From: Brumimicrobium oceani
GTDB lineage: Bacteria; Bacteroidota; Bacteroidia; Flavobacteriales_D; Crocinitomicaceae
Direction of reading: 5' to 3'
Assembly: GCF_003143775.1 (NCBI RefSeq)
Contig: NZ_QFRJ01000004.1
Location: 124,001-188,000 of the forward strand
DNA: 64,000 bases
Under the pieces are notes generated by a model. The model made no database searches and was not told where the DNA came from. It was given only the letters and a program-made list of their open reading frames with translations. How positions within the stretch are numbered: the first letter of the stretch is position 1; each line of letters starts with the position of its first letter. Below, one piece after another: positions 19,439-29,000 of this stretch. A program made the position numbers and the translations under genes.

Positions 19439-19886
19439 CTTCTATATTACCCATTACCTCATCTGCTAAATCAGCAAAATCTGACATGCTTCCTTCTATC
19501 ATTTCGAAGTACGTGGATTTATCCCAAATTTCTATTCGGTCATTATAAGCAATCAGCATCGCTTCTTTACTTAGACCGACACGTTCCATGTGCGCCGTTG
19601 GAATCAAAACACGTCCTGTTTTATCAAGCGACACATCTTTTGCACCTTGATGAAACAATCTGTAAAACATTCGATTCTTTGGTTTAAACAAATTGATTTT
19701 AGAAAGAGATTCGCTCAACTTTTCCCATTCATTCATTGGGTAAAGGGTTAAACATTCTTCAAAACCTTTGTTCAACATAAAACTTTCTTGGGCAGCAGGA
19801 GACAGTTGCCTTCTCAAATGAGAGGGAAATAAGAAACGCCCTTTGGCATCCAATTTCACTTCATATTCTCCTACTAATCCTGCCAT
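19422..19886 (-). CDS. mraZ: Transcriptional regulator MraZ
   Basis: First gene of the dcw cluster. The 154-residue product has two AbrB-like swapped-hairpin repeats: EYEVKLDAKGRFLFPSHLR at residues 7-25 and SLDKTGRVLIPTAHM near 85. MraZ forms a ring that binds direct repeats in its own promoter and represses the cluster in characterised bacteria. Two such repeats lie 34-53 bases upstream of its start here (separate entry), so autoregulation is likely. Confidence 0.96.
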   Translation of the reverse strand: MAGLVGEYEVKLDAKGRFLFPSHLRRQLSPAAQESFMLNKGFEECLTLYPMNEWEKLSESLSKINLFKPKNRMFYRLFHQGAKDVSLDKTGRVLIPTAHMERVGLSKEAMLIAYNDRIEIWDKSTYFEMIEGSMSDFADLADEVMGNIEDGGEK

Positions 19887-19919
19887 GTTCTTTAATAATG
19901 CGTAAAAATAATGGAAAAT

Positions 19920-19939
19920 CTACCACTTTTTACCACTTT
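19920..19939 (-). promoter_or_regulatory. Putative MraZ boxes upstream of mraZ
   Basis: Read on the minus strand, two perfectly in-phase 10-base units stand in tandem, AAAGTGGTAA then AAAGTGGTAG, 34-53 bases before the mraZ ATG. Characterised MraZ sites are short TGGGN or AAAGTG-type direct repeats with 10-base period, so sequence and spacing fit. They fall between a TTG (within ACTTGTTTT) and TAGATTTT, 21 bases apart, which could be the -33 and -7 elements. Binding is inferred, not shown. Confidence 0.6.
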
Positions 19940-20229
19940 AAAACAAGTGTTGAAAACTATTTACGCAATACCACAGATAAAAGTTACAATTATTTCAACT
20001 AATCCTTTCTTGTAGCAACAAAAGTAAGGAAAAAGAATGGAGTGGTAAAATGTGGGAGAATTATCTCAATGTTGATAAGAATATGCTTTTTAAAGCAAGA
20101 ATGGACAACATTTACTTCTTTCTATTTTCATGAAAAAGGCAAACTACTTTTATATCGGATAACACCTATAGCCCGGCTTTTTTTAGCTCATCAATTAAAA
20201 AGAGGCGCAAACAATTATTCATAAACCCC

Positions 20230-20259
20230 TTGCTTTTAGCATTTTATTTATTATGTTTG
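20230..20259 (+). promoter_or_regulatory. Bacteroidota-type promoter of the type A T9SS cargo gene
   Basis: TTG at 20230-20232, 19 bases, then TATGTTTG at 20252-20259, an exact match to the TTG-N19-TAnnTTTG form. Initiation would fall near 20265, downstream of the ATG at 20261, so this promoter argues for translation starting at the ATG at 20282. Confidence 0.7.
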
Positions 20260-20281
20260 AATGAACACTAAAAATAAACTT

Positions 20282-23194
20282 ATGAAAAAGATTCAACTCA
20301 TTGTTGCGTTTATTGCAGCATCGACACTTGCTTTTACACAAGCATTACAAAAAGCGCCAAGCTTTGAAACAATCAAAAAGGCTGACAAGTCAATTTCGTC
20401 AAATAACAGCACCAACACCACAAAAGCACTAGGAGTTGCCTTATGGTCTAGCGATTTCTCGACAGCAACAGACTGGACGGTTGGTGGAAATGGTGCCCAA
20501 GGAGCATGGGTTTTAGGAAGTACAGCCTCAATGCCTTTTCCTCAATATTATACATTTATTCAATCAACTACTGTAGCTAATGGAATCGCTTATTTTGCTG
20601 GAATCCAATATTTACTCAACAACACGGTAACATCGCAAAATGCGTGGATTGAAATGACCAACAACATTGACTGTTCGAGTGAAAGCATTGTTAGTTTTGA
20701 ATTTCAACAAGCTTATCGTGCATTCAACTCGGATAACACGCTAGTTGAAGTCAGTTTAGACGGGGGTACAACTTGGGAACAAACAATAGACATCAACCCC
20801 AATATTGCAGCGAATACGTCTACCACAGAAACTACAGCAATTCGTAATTTTACTGTTAATAATTCTTCTACAGTGAAGTTCCGATTTCGTTGGGAAAACA
20901 CAAGCACTGCCTCTTCTGGTTCTGGGTATGCATGGCAAATTGATGATGTAAAAGTTTCCACATTGTCTGATCACGACATCGCAATCTCAAAATACCTTTA
21001 TGGAACAACAACTTTCGGTGAAACTTTATATTATCATCAAATTCCATTGAGTCAAACCACAGGTATTGAATCTTCTGCAGTACTTGCCAATAGAGGCTCT
21101 CAAGACCAAACCAATGTAATTTTCTCAGCATCTGAATCTATAAACAATGTCTACACGGGTACATCAACACCAATAGCTATGTTGACTAACACTTCAGATT
21201 CTGTAGCGGTTACCACTAACTTTACACCGAGTGCGATCGGAGATTATCAATTGGACTATTCCATTTCCTACAATAACGTTGATGACTTCCCGATGAATAA
21301 CACTGTCGACTCCTATAAATTTTCAGTTGGAGAAGCAATATATGCTAGAGACAGTTCAACACAAACTAGTACTGGAGCAGTTTATGGTCAAATTATTTCC
21401 ACCAATATAACGCCACTTGACGGAATGGAAGTTGGGAATAAGTTCACCATGACTCAAACAGCAAAGCTAACAGCAATTGATTTTCAATTTGGAAATTCGA
21501 TAAGCGCAGGTGATTCAGTTTTTGGAGTGCTTTATGATGAAAATTTAAACGTGATTCCAAATACACAAACAGAAACATACATTATGGCAGCAGGAGATGA
21601 AGGGCAACTAAAAACTCTCACGCTTAACAACCCTGTGGATTTATTAGCCGGAGGCTCTTATATAGCAACAGTTGTGAGCTCAAGTTCAGATTTCACAGTG
21701 GCTTCAGCAGGTAAAAGCGCACCACAAACCTCTTTCATTTACTACATGTCAGATGCAACTTGGTACTACACGACATCTACACCGGTAGTTAGAATGAACT
21801 TTTCTCCTGCAACATTGGCCTCGGAAACCGCAATGACTGGGTTTAATCAGTTATTAGGAGCACCATCACCAGCCGACTCTTTTAATGTGGAGGGTTATAA
21901 TTTAACTGGAGACATTACAGTTACAGCACCCACTAATTTTGAGCTTGCTACAAATCTTGGTGGACCTTATACTTCATCTGTAACAATTACAAACTCAACA
22001 GGAACCATTGCCCCTTATGAAGTTTATGTACGCTTAAACGGACCAACTATTAACTTAGCTCAGGCAGGAGATATTATAATTTCCTCAAATGGAGCAACGG
22101 ATAGATTAATTTCACTCCAAGGTCAAACCTACAGTTATACAGTAACCAGCATTGGAGCAGTTACAAATACTAGTCCGAATGGTGTTGGAACTTCTGTTGG
22201 AGACTTTGTAAGTTTAACAGGAGTTATTCACTGTAATAACTTCAGAAGTAATGGTTACGACATTGCAATAATTGACAATAACAACGATGGAATTACAGTA
22301 TATAATAATTCAGCCATCAGTGGATACAACGCCTTAGAAGGCGATGAAATCACCGTAGAAGGAGAAATAACCCAATTCAATGGTTTACTTCAAATCGTTC
22401 CAAGCTCAATTACGGTAGTTTCTCAAAATGCAAACCTTCAAACACCAACACTTGTTAGTGTTTTAGATGAAACAACAGAAAGTCAGTACATCGAAATAGA
22501 AGGTTTATCTCTTATCAACGGAGAAACAACATGGCCAAGCAATGGAAATGTAGATGTTACGGACGGTACAACAACTTTCCGAGTGAGAGTGACTGCAACA
22601 TCTCCTTTAGCAGGAACACCAACTCCAACAGGTGCGTTCTATTTAACTGGAATAGGAAAACAATTTGACAGTAGTTCGCCCTACTCTACAGGTTACCAAA
22701 TATTCCCTTGTGGTGTTGGACCGTCTTGCTATGTTGATGTTTCTGTAACAGCGAATGGTCCTCAACTTACTGCAAATGCAACAGGATTATCTTACCAATG
22801 GATTGATTGTGCAGACAATTCTGTTATCGCAGGCGCTACCGATCAAGTCTTTACAGCTTCGAATGATGCCAATGCAAGTTATGCGGTAATCATTACTGAT
22901 GGTGCATGTGTTGATACTTCGGAATGTATATTCGTTGCTGGACTGGGAGTTAACGAGAACGAATTTGCTGGCGTAATTATTTATCCAAATCCGATGAATG
23001 ACCTCCTAACAATTACGGATGAAAATGGTACTCTTGAATCTGTAGAATTAGTTACAGCAACTGGAAGGATTGTTTATCGTTCTGAAATTACTACGAATCA
23101 ATTTGAAATTAACGTTGCAGATATCAGCCATGGCGTTTATTTTGTCAATGTTAAATCTGCCAATAGTGCAAAGACCTTTAAGGTTATTAAGTAA
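20282..23194 (+). CDS. Secreted T9SS type A cargo with OB-like DUF5689-type domain
   Basis: A 970-residue exported protein. I take the ATG at 20282 (MKKIQLIVAFIAAS) rather than the in-frame ATG at 20261 because the promoter's predicted start lies between them. The signal peptide is residues 1-20. Then come beta-rich regions including a jelly-roll-like segment (SSDFSTATDWTVGG through WQIDDVKVSTL). Near residues 515-615 is a domain ending in the PTNFELATNLGGPYTSS motif common in Bacteroidota secreted nucleases. Residues about 625-740 have the OB-like pattern of DUF5689 (VSLTGVIHCNNF, ITVEGEITQFNGLLQIVP). The C terminus is a type A sorting domain: IIYPNPMNDLLTI, then GVYFVNVKSANSAKTFKVIK. No catalytic nuclease motif is visible, so the activity is unknown. 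Confidence 0.85.
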   Translation: MKKIQLIVAFIAASTLAFTQALQKAPSFETIKKADKSISSNNSTNTTKALGVALWSSDFSTATDWTVGGNGAQGAWVLGSTASMPFPQYYTFIQSTTVANGIAYFAGIQYLLNNTVTSQNAWIEMTNNIDCSSESIVSFEFQQAYRAFNSDNTLVEVSLDGGTTWEQTIDINPNIAANTSTTETTAIRNFTVNNSSTVKFRFRWENTSTASSGSGYAWQIDDVKVSTLSDHDIAISKYLYGTTTFGETLYYHQIPLSQTTGIESSAVLANRGSQDQTNVIFSASESINNVYTGTSTPIAMLTNTSDSVAVTTNFTPSAIGDYQLDYSISYNNVDDFPMNNTVDSYKFSVGEAIYARDSSTQTSTGAVYGQIISTNITPLDGMEVGNKFTMTQTAKLTAIDFQFGNSISAGDSVFGVLYDENLNVIPNTQTETYIMAAGDEGQLKTLTLNNPVDLLAGGSYIATVVSSSSDFTVASAGKSAPQTSFIYYMSDATWYYTTSTPVVRMNFSPATLASETAMTGFNQLLGAPSPADSFNVEGYNLTGDITVTAPTNFELATNLGGPYTSSVTITNSTGTIAPYEVYVRLNGPTINLAQAGDIIISSNGATDRLISLQGQTYSYTVTSIGAVTNTSPNGVGTSVGDFVSLTGVIHCNNFRSNGYDIAIIDNNNDGITVYNNSAISGYNALEGDEITVEGEITQFNGLLQIVPSSITVVSQNANLQTPTLVSVLDETTESQYIEIEGLSLINGETTWPSNGNVDVTDGTTTFRVRVTATSPLAGTPTPTGAFYLTGIGKQFDSSSPYSTGYQIFPCGVGPSCYVDVSVTANGPQLTANATGLSYQWIDCADNSVIAGATDQVFTASNDANASYAVIITDGACVDTSECIFVAGLGVNENEFAGVIIYPNPMNDLLTITDENGTLESVELVTATGRIVYRSEITTNQFEINVADISHGVYFVNVKSANSAKTFKVIK

Positions 23195-23217
23195 CTCTAT
23201 TAGAGTAGTGTTAAATA

Positions 23218-23250
23218 AGAAGCTGCCTCGTAATGAGGCAGCTTTTTTAT
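23218..23250 (+). terminator. Rho-independent terminator after type A cargo gene
   Basis: A perfect 10-bp stem AAGCTGCCTC/GAGGCAGCTT (23220-23229 with 23235-23244), a 5-base loop and a following T tract, 25 bases past the stop codon. Confidence 0.92.
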
Positions 23251-23480
23251 ATTTAAGTGTTTTTATCTTTTGAAGGAGAAGAGGTAGATGCTTACGGGGA
23301 ACTATACCAACTTCAAGATCACAATAAAAGCTATTCTCTTTAATTTAGCAAAATCCTCCCCCTTTGTCCTCCTCCCAATGGGGAGATACTCATTAACAAC
23401 CACTCAGTTTTAATCAAAGGATTTGCAAGCCGTTAAAATTATATTCGGAATTTGGGTTCGCCTTTGAATACTCAATCCTT

Positions 23481-25739
23481 TTACTCAATTAATAATTTCC
23501 TCACTATTCTATAATTACTTTCTGGAATGACTACTTCAATAAAATACATTCCAGATTCAGGATATAGTATTTGAATATCTATTTGAGATTTTGTGATGTG
23601 ATGACCTGAATTAATTGTTCTCCCCAAAGGATCCAAAACCCTATAATCGTATGCCTGTCCTTTTAAGTTGGATAGTTCAATTGCAAATAAGCTTTTAGAA
23701 GGATTTGGATAAATATTTAAATCGATAGGAGTAGAAAGACTTTCGTTTGTCACACCAAGAGACGAAGTATCTCCTGCTCGATAACTCCAAATTCCACCAA
23801 TCTCATTTCCCACAAAAAAGTCATAAGAATTGTCACCTCTAAACTCAACAATAAAAGGTGCCGAAAATCCCTTTGTGTTAATTCCTGCATATTCATCTGA
23901 AATAAGCTCAAAATCTAGACCTGGAGTTAATCTACCATCAATACGAGAATAAAGTGAAACATTTCCAGATCGTGAACCTGTAAACAAGAATGTTTCTCCA
24001 TTATCTCTTACGAATCTAGGAACACCTATTGTTTGCTGATAACTAGGTGAGGATAAATCTACCATTCCTAAATCAGGATTTGATAATTTAAAAGAATAAT
24101 TAGTCGCTGTTCCAATATTTTGATAATAAAGTAGCGGACCATTTCCTTGACCAATTATTAAATCTGTTAATCCATCATTATCTAAATCGAATAATTCTGG
24201 AGTGGCATAATTTGGAACCGTGATAAAATCTCCATTGTTGTCTTTCAATTGGCTTTGTGGCGAATTAAAAACCATAGCACCATTTCCTCCAGTGTTTTCA
24301 TAAAAGAAGAGCTTTCCATTACTTAATCCCACAATCATATCCTTATCCGAATCTCCATCTAAATCTGCAAAAGCAGGACTTACTCGACCAGGAAAACCAC
24401 TATTTTGGAAATTCTCCCAATTTTCATTGATCAATTTGAATACCGGTTTTTGCAGCGTTCCTATGTTCTGATAATAGTTGATACGTGAGTAATTTCCTTG
24501 TGATCCATCAAAATTAAAATGGTTGGCCACCAACAAATCTTTCAATCCATCATTATTCACATCGACTATAACAGGAATTGCACCTTTTCCATTATCAATC
24601 ATTTGATTTTGGAGAAAATCTTCCTCTACGAACTCAAAATTAGGGTTATCGTTGACTCCATTATTCTTGTAAAGCCAAACTCCTTTCGTGTTTTCAGAAG
24701 CTCCTTTCGCCGTGGTTGAAACGATTAAATCTTTTATTCCGTCATTATCCACGTCTTCATAATAGGCCGTTAAAAAGTTAGACAAATTCACAGGAACATC
24801 AGAACTTGGATAATTGGCATCGAAACTTACCATTAGCGCATTGTCATTTGGATTCGTACCACCATTCATTAGCATCGTTAGGTTATTGTAAGACACATCT
24901 CCAATAATCAAATCTTGCATTCCTGAGCCATTGAGATCTAAAGCCAAAATTGAACCACCTGAATGGCGAGGACCTCCTTCCTCAGTAGTTTGAAGCGAAG
25001 AGCCACAGGGATGAAAAGTACTGTTTAATTCGATGGAGTTTCCTGAAGCGTCTTCCATAAAATCTCCCCAACAAGCTTGTTCTAGCTGAAAAATTAAAGA
25101 ATCTGAGTGTCCATAGGTTTCCATAGATAGGTTTTTGTGCCATTCTACCCTGGAAACATAAGAATGAAAAGTGAGTACATCGATATCTCCATCGCCATCA
25201 ACATCTACAAATGCAGGAATTTCATTGGAAGCCGAATATAAATTTACAAATGAATTATTCACCACTGACATAATTGGATCTGCGTATAAATCCCAAGTCA
25301 AACCGCTATTTGTATTCCCTGTGTTTTTGTACACTTTAATTCCACCAATCGCATAAGTAAAAATATCTTTTTTACCATCGCCATCAAAATCGATTAATTT
25401 CATTCTGTACCTGAGATCCGCAGGAAAAAGTTTACTCTTATGGTGTAGATATTTGTAAACAATTTCACCATTTATTTTAGATTTCTCGTAAACGGAAATC
25501 AATCCATTTTCGGGTTCGAAGGCAATGAGCTCTTCTTTTCCATCAAAATCAACATCTATTGTAGAAAATTGTGGATGACTCATTCCTCCAGACCAAGCCA
25601 TTGAAATGGTATCGTTATTCTTAACAACCAAAATAGAGTCATCATATACAAATTCAAATTGCGCTCTTAAGTTTGGAAAACTCACTAGCAAAAAGACACC
25701 CAACAATGTCATCGTAAAGTATTTACACTTCATATTCAT
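23481..25739 (-). CDS. Secreted FG-GAP/VCBS repeat protein with type A T9SS sorting domain
   Basis: A 752-residue exported protein. The signal peptide covers residues 1-26 (hydrophobic MTLLGVFLLVSF, cleavage near LRA-QF). The body is a beta-propeller-like series of about eight or nine FG-GAP/VCBS units, each with a calcium-binding DxDxDGxxD core, for example DFDGDGKKDIF, DVDGDGDIDVL, DVDNDGIKDLI, DVNNDGLKDLL and DLDNDGLTDLI. The C-terminal 80 residues are a type A sorting domain starting DLNIYPNPSKSLFAIEL and ending YRIVRKLLIE. It is probably displayed on the surface or released, as an adhesin or ligand-binding propeller. No enzymatic domain is seen. Confidence 0.9.
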   Translation of the reverse strand: MNMKCKYFTMTLLGVFLLVSFPNLRAQFEFVYDDSILVVKNNDTISMAWSGGMSHPQFSTIDVDFDGKEELIAFEPENGLISVYEKSKINGEIVYKYLHHKSKLFPADLRYRMKLIDFDGDGKKDIFTYAIGGIKVYKNTGNTNSGLTWDLYADPIMSVVNNSFVNLYSASNEIPAFVDVDGDGDIDVLTFHSYVSRVEWHKNLSMETYGHSDSLIFQLEQACWGDFMEDASGNSIELNSTFHPCGSSLQTTEEGGPRHSGGSILALDLNGSGMQDLIIGDVSYNNLTMLMNGGTNPNDNALMVSFDANYPSSDVPVNLSNFLTAYYEDVDNDGIKDLIVSTTAKGASENTKGVWLYKNNGVNDNPNFEFVEEDFLQNQMIDNGKGAIPVIVDVNNDGLKDLLVANHFNFDGSQGNYSRINYYQNIGTLQKPVFKLINENWENFQNSGFPGRVSPAFADLDGDSDKDMIVGLSNGKLFFYENTGGNGAMVFNSPQSQLKDNNGDFITVPNYATPELFDLDNDGLTDLIIGQGNGPLLYYQNIGTATNYSFKLSNPDLGMVDLSSPSYQQTIGVPRFVRDNGETFLFTGSRSGNVSLYSRIDGRLTPGLDFELISDEYAGINTKGFSAPFIVEFRGDNSYDFFVGNEIGGIWSYRAGDTSSLGVTNESLSTPIDLNIYPNPSKSLFAIELSNLKGQAYDYRVLDPLGRTINSGHHITKSQIDIQILYPESGMYFIEVVIPESNYRIVRKLLIE

Positions 25740-25904
25740 TATTTTACTTATTCTTTTCTATTACAAATACATTCAAACCTCATCATAGATTTGAGTTTTA
25801 ATTTCTTTAGGATAGTGAAGTTGAAGGGATTAAAGAGTAGAGCATAATTACTCTAAATCATTCGTCTGGTAATGTGATATTTTCATAGTATTTCAGCATT
25901 TTAA

Positions 25905-25967
25905 AAATTAATAAAAAACTCAGCATTAAACCTTACCCAGAACGCTCTTCTAAGTATGGTTTAATGC
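25905..25967 (-). terminator. Possible terminator after the SprB-repeat gene
   Basis: A perfect 10-bp inverted repeat, GCATTAAACC (25923-25932) and GGTTTAATGC (25958-25967), with a 25-base loop, is followed on the minus strand by a T-rich stretch (GTTTTTTATTAATTTTT). The large loop makes this less certain than the other terminators here. Confidence 0.4.
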
Positions 25968-26020
25968 AAATGTTTTATTTAGCTGCTAGTAGATTGATTT
26001 GTTATTTCTGTGAATAGAAT

Positions 26021-29000
26021 TTATTTCAATAAGGTTACATGTCCAACATAATTTCTTTGTTTTAAATCAGTAGCTTCGGTAACTTGAATTTTCCAAATAT
26101 AAGTTCCTTCTTTAACCACAGTCGAAGAACCTCGTCCATAAGTTCCTCTCCAACCGATTTCGCTATCAAAAGATTCAAACATTATTTCACCCCATCTATT
26201 AAAAATCTGCAAGTGATATTGAATAATTTCACTATCTGGCGGAAACTTTGGAGTAAACATTGGGTTGAAATTATCATAATCAGGAGTGAAGGAATTGGGA
26301 ACATAAATCTCGAATTCATCTTTGAATAAGATATCATCACAAATTTCATCTTCACAGCCAAACCTAGAAATCGCCTTTAAACAAGTTGTAATTTCTTGTC
26401 CAACAATTACATTTTCAAAAACAATGGTTGGGTCAATCAAACTAGAGGTCCCTCCACTTTCGAAAGTCCATTCATAAGTTGTTGCGCCAACCGAAGTATT
26501 TGTAAAATCTACAACATTATTAATTGTTGTTGGAGCTTCTGGCGAATAATAGAAAGCTGCTGTAGGATATTCATCCACACAAATATATTCAACAAACGTA
26601 GTATCGCCCAAACACCCAAACTGCGACTCAACTTGAAGAGTAATATCATAACACCCTTGTTCAGTAAATGTATAATCCATGCCGGCACATCCTGAGAACG
26701 TTTGATCATCGATTGTCCAAGTACAATTTGTACCTACATCATTTGGATTTGTGGTATTCAAGAAATTCACATTTAAAGGCACACAACCCGAAAGGTTATC
26801 AGCAGTAAAGTTGACATAAGGTGTTTTGTGCAAATCCACATTAACATCCATTGAAACTTGGTCACCACATTGATCTGTAACTGTAGCGGTATAAGTGGTG
26901 AAAGATGCAGGCGTAACATTTATCGCACTAGTTGACTCGCCTGAACTCCATGAATAAACGTAGCCCGGCAATCCATCAATTCCTTGGGCAGAAATAGTGG
27001 CTGCACCTTCTGGACAAATGGTAGTATCGGAAACAATGCTCATGTTTAAAGCTGGAATAACAGTTATTGTTACGTTTTCAGTTGGAACAGTACACCCATT
27101 AAAGTCAAAAACATCTAATGAATAAGTATCTGTTTGAGAGGCCACAATTGACAGTGTATCCGTTGATGACACACCATTCCCCCATTGATAAGTGTAAGGC
27201 TGAATTCCTCCAGTGGCTACACCCACGATATCTAAGTTATAATTATTACAAACAGTAGTATCGTTCGTTAAATCTAAAGCCATCTGAGCCGCTTCCCAAA
27301 TATCTACAGAACGTTCTACCAAACAACCACCGGCATCTTTGGCTACGACTGTGTAAACATCAGCACAAAGAGCGCCAAAGGTATTTGCAGATTGAAATGT
27401 TAAACCTCCGTCAATTGAATATTCAATAGCTGTAGGCGAAATAACTTCAATATCTCCATCGCAATCTCCGTGACAAGTAATGTTTGTTTGAATTATATTT
27501 GAAATAACAACTGAATCTGGCTCATCTACAACAGCACTACTCGAAATTTGACAGGCATTGCTGTCCTCAATCATGAAATTATAAGTTCCTGCACATAATT
27601 GTGTTGCCAGGTCATCATTTATTCCAGCAACCCCTTGCGTCCAATTATATAAATAGGGAGTTGTACCTCCAGAAACGGATAATTGAATTTCACCATCGCA
27701 TAAGCTTTTACATGTTGCATCAGTAATTGAAGCACTATCTAACACTAATTGCGTTGGCTCTGAAACAACTTCAGTTCCTGTAATCTGACAATTATTAGCA
27801 TCTCTCACCACAATATTATAGGTTCCTGCTGATATTGCATTATTGGAAGAAGAGGTATTAAATGTTGCACCACCATTAAATGAATATTGATACCCTGGCG
27901 TTCCACCCGTTGCAGTTACCGCAATACTTCCTGTTGAGTTCTGAAAACAAGTTAAGTCTGTTGGAACTGAGGTAAAAGCCAAAGCTGTTGGTTCTGCTAA
28001 AACCACTGTGTTTGTATCTGTACACCCATTCCCATCACCAACACTTAGCAAGAAAGATCCCGCTGTTAACCCCGTAAAGGTAGCACTCGCTTGAGGAGCT
28101 CCTCCGTTAATGGTATAGAACAAACCTCCTGTTCCTCCTGTTGCAGTAATTGCAATTTGTCCGTTTGAACCGCCATTACACGTTGGATCAGTTCCTGTCG
28201 TCATCGTAATTGATGGAGAAGCTTGATTAGTTAAAATTTGAACACCACTAGCAGAACAGCCATTATTATCTTCGACAACAATATTGTAATTTCCCGCCAG
28301 TAATCCAGCAAAAGAATTCCCATTACTAAAAGTAGCTCCATTATCCACACTGTAAGTATATCCTGGTGTTCCTCCTGTTGCTGTAATTGAAATTTGTCCA
28401 TTTGGATCTTCACAAGTCGATGGCGTTTCAACGCTTATAAAATCAACTATGGTAGGCTCATTAATTGTTTGACTAGAAATACTTTCACAACCGTTAGCAT
28501 CGGTAATCATTACATCAAAAGTACTTGCACAAATTCCTGTGATTGTATTTACCAATGTTGTATTTACTCCGTTGTCGATACTGTAAGAATAACCAGGTGT
28601 TCCTCCACTTGCGTTAATTTGAATTTCACCATCGCAAGCTCCAAAGCACGTAGCATCTTGAAGAAGATAATTGCCTGAAACGGGTGTTGGTTCATTTACA
28701 ACGACATTATTAGACACTTGACAGCCTAAGTTGTCTTGTACAACCATACTGTATGTACCGGCTGCCAATCCTAAAAAGCTTGATGAGGTTTGAAAACTAA
28801 TTCCGTTATCATTACTGTACGTATAACCCGGATTTCCATTAGAAGCGGTTAATTGAATTGCTCCAGAATTATCCCCATTACAGTTTAAGTCGAAAACGCT
28901 TTCTGTAAAGGTAATGAGTGAAGATTCTTGAACATTAAAGTTTTTATCAACCGTACAACCGCTATCATCTCTAACGGTAATAGTGTATGTTCCTGCTGCT

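Larger units (their letters stand above)
19887..20260. other. Intergenic region between divergent mraZ and T9SS cargo gene
   Basis: A 374-base AT-rich spacer. The left end holds the mraZ upstream region with the putative MraZ boxes, and the right end holds a consensus promoter for the plus-strand gene. A further TGGTA-N5-TGGGA pair lies on the plus strand at 20043-20057. The small open frame at 20042-20224 has no recognisable content and I do not regard it as a gene. Confidence 0.7.

Noticed and set aside
20042-20224. Small plus-strand open frame (60 residues) in the mraZ/cargo spacer.
   Set aside because: No recognisable domain, no promoter of its own, overlaps regulatory sequence; looks like chance.
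23340-23400. CTCC/GGGGAG-rich stretch in the spacer after the type A cargo gene.
   Set aside because: Imperfect short complementarity only, without a loop-stem-U pattern; no function can be supported.
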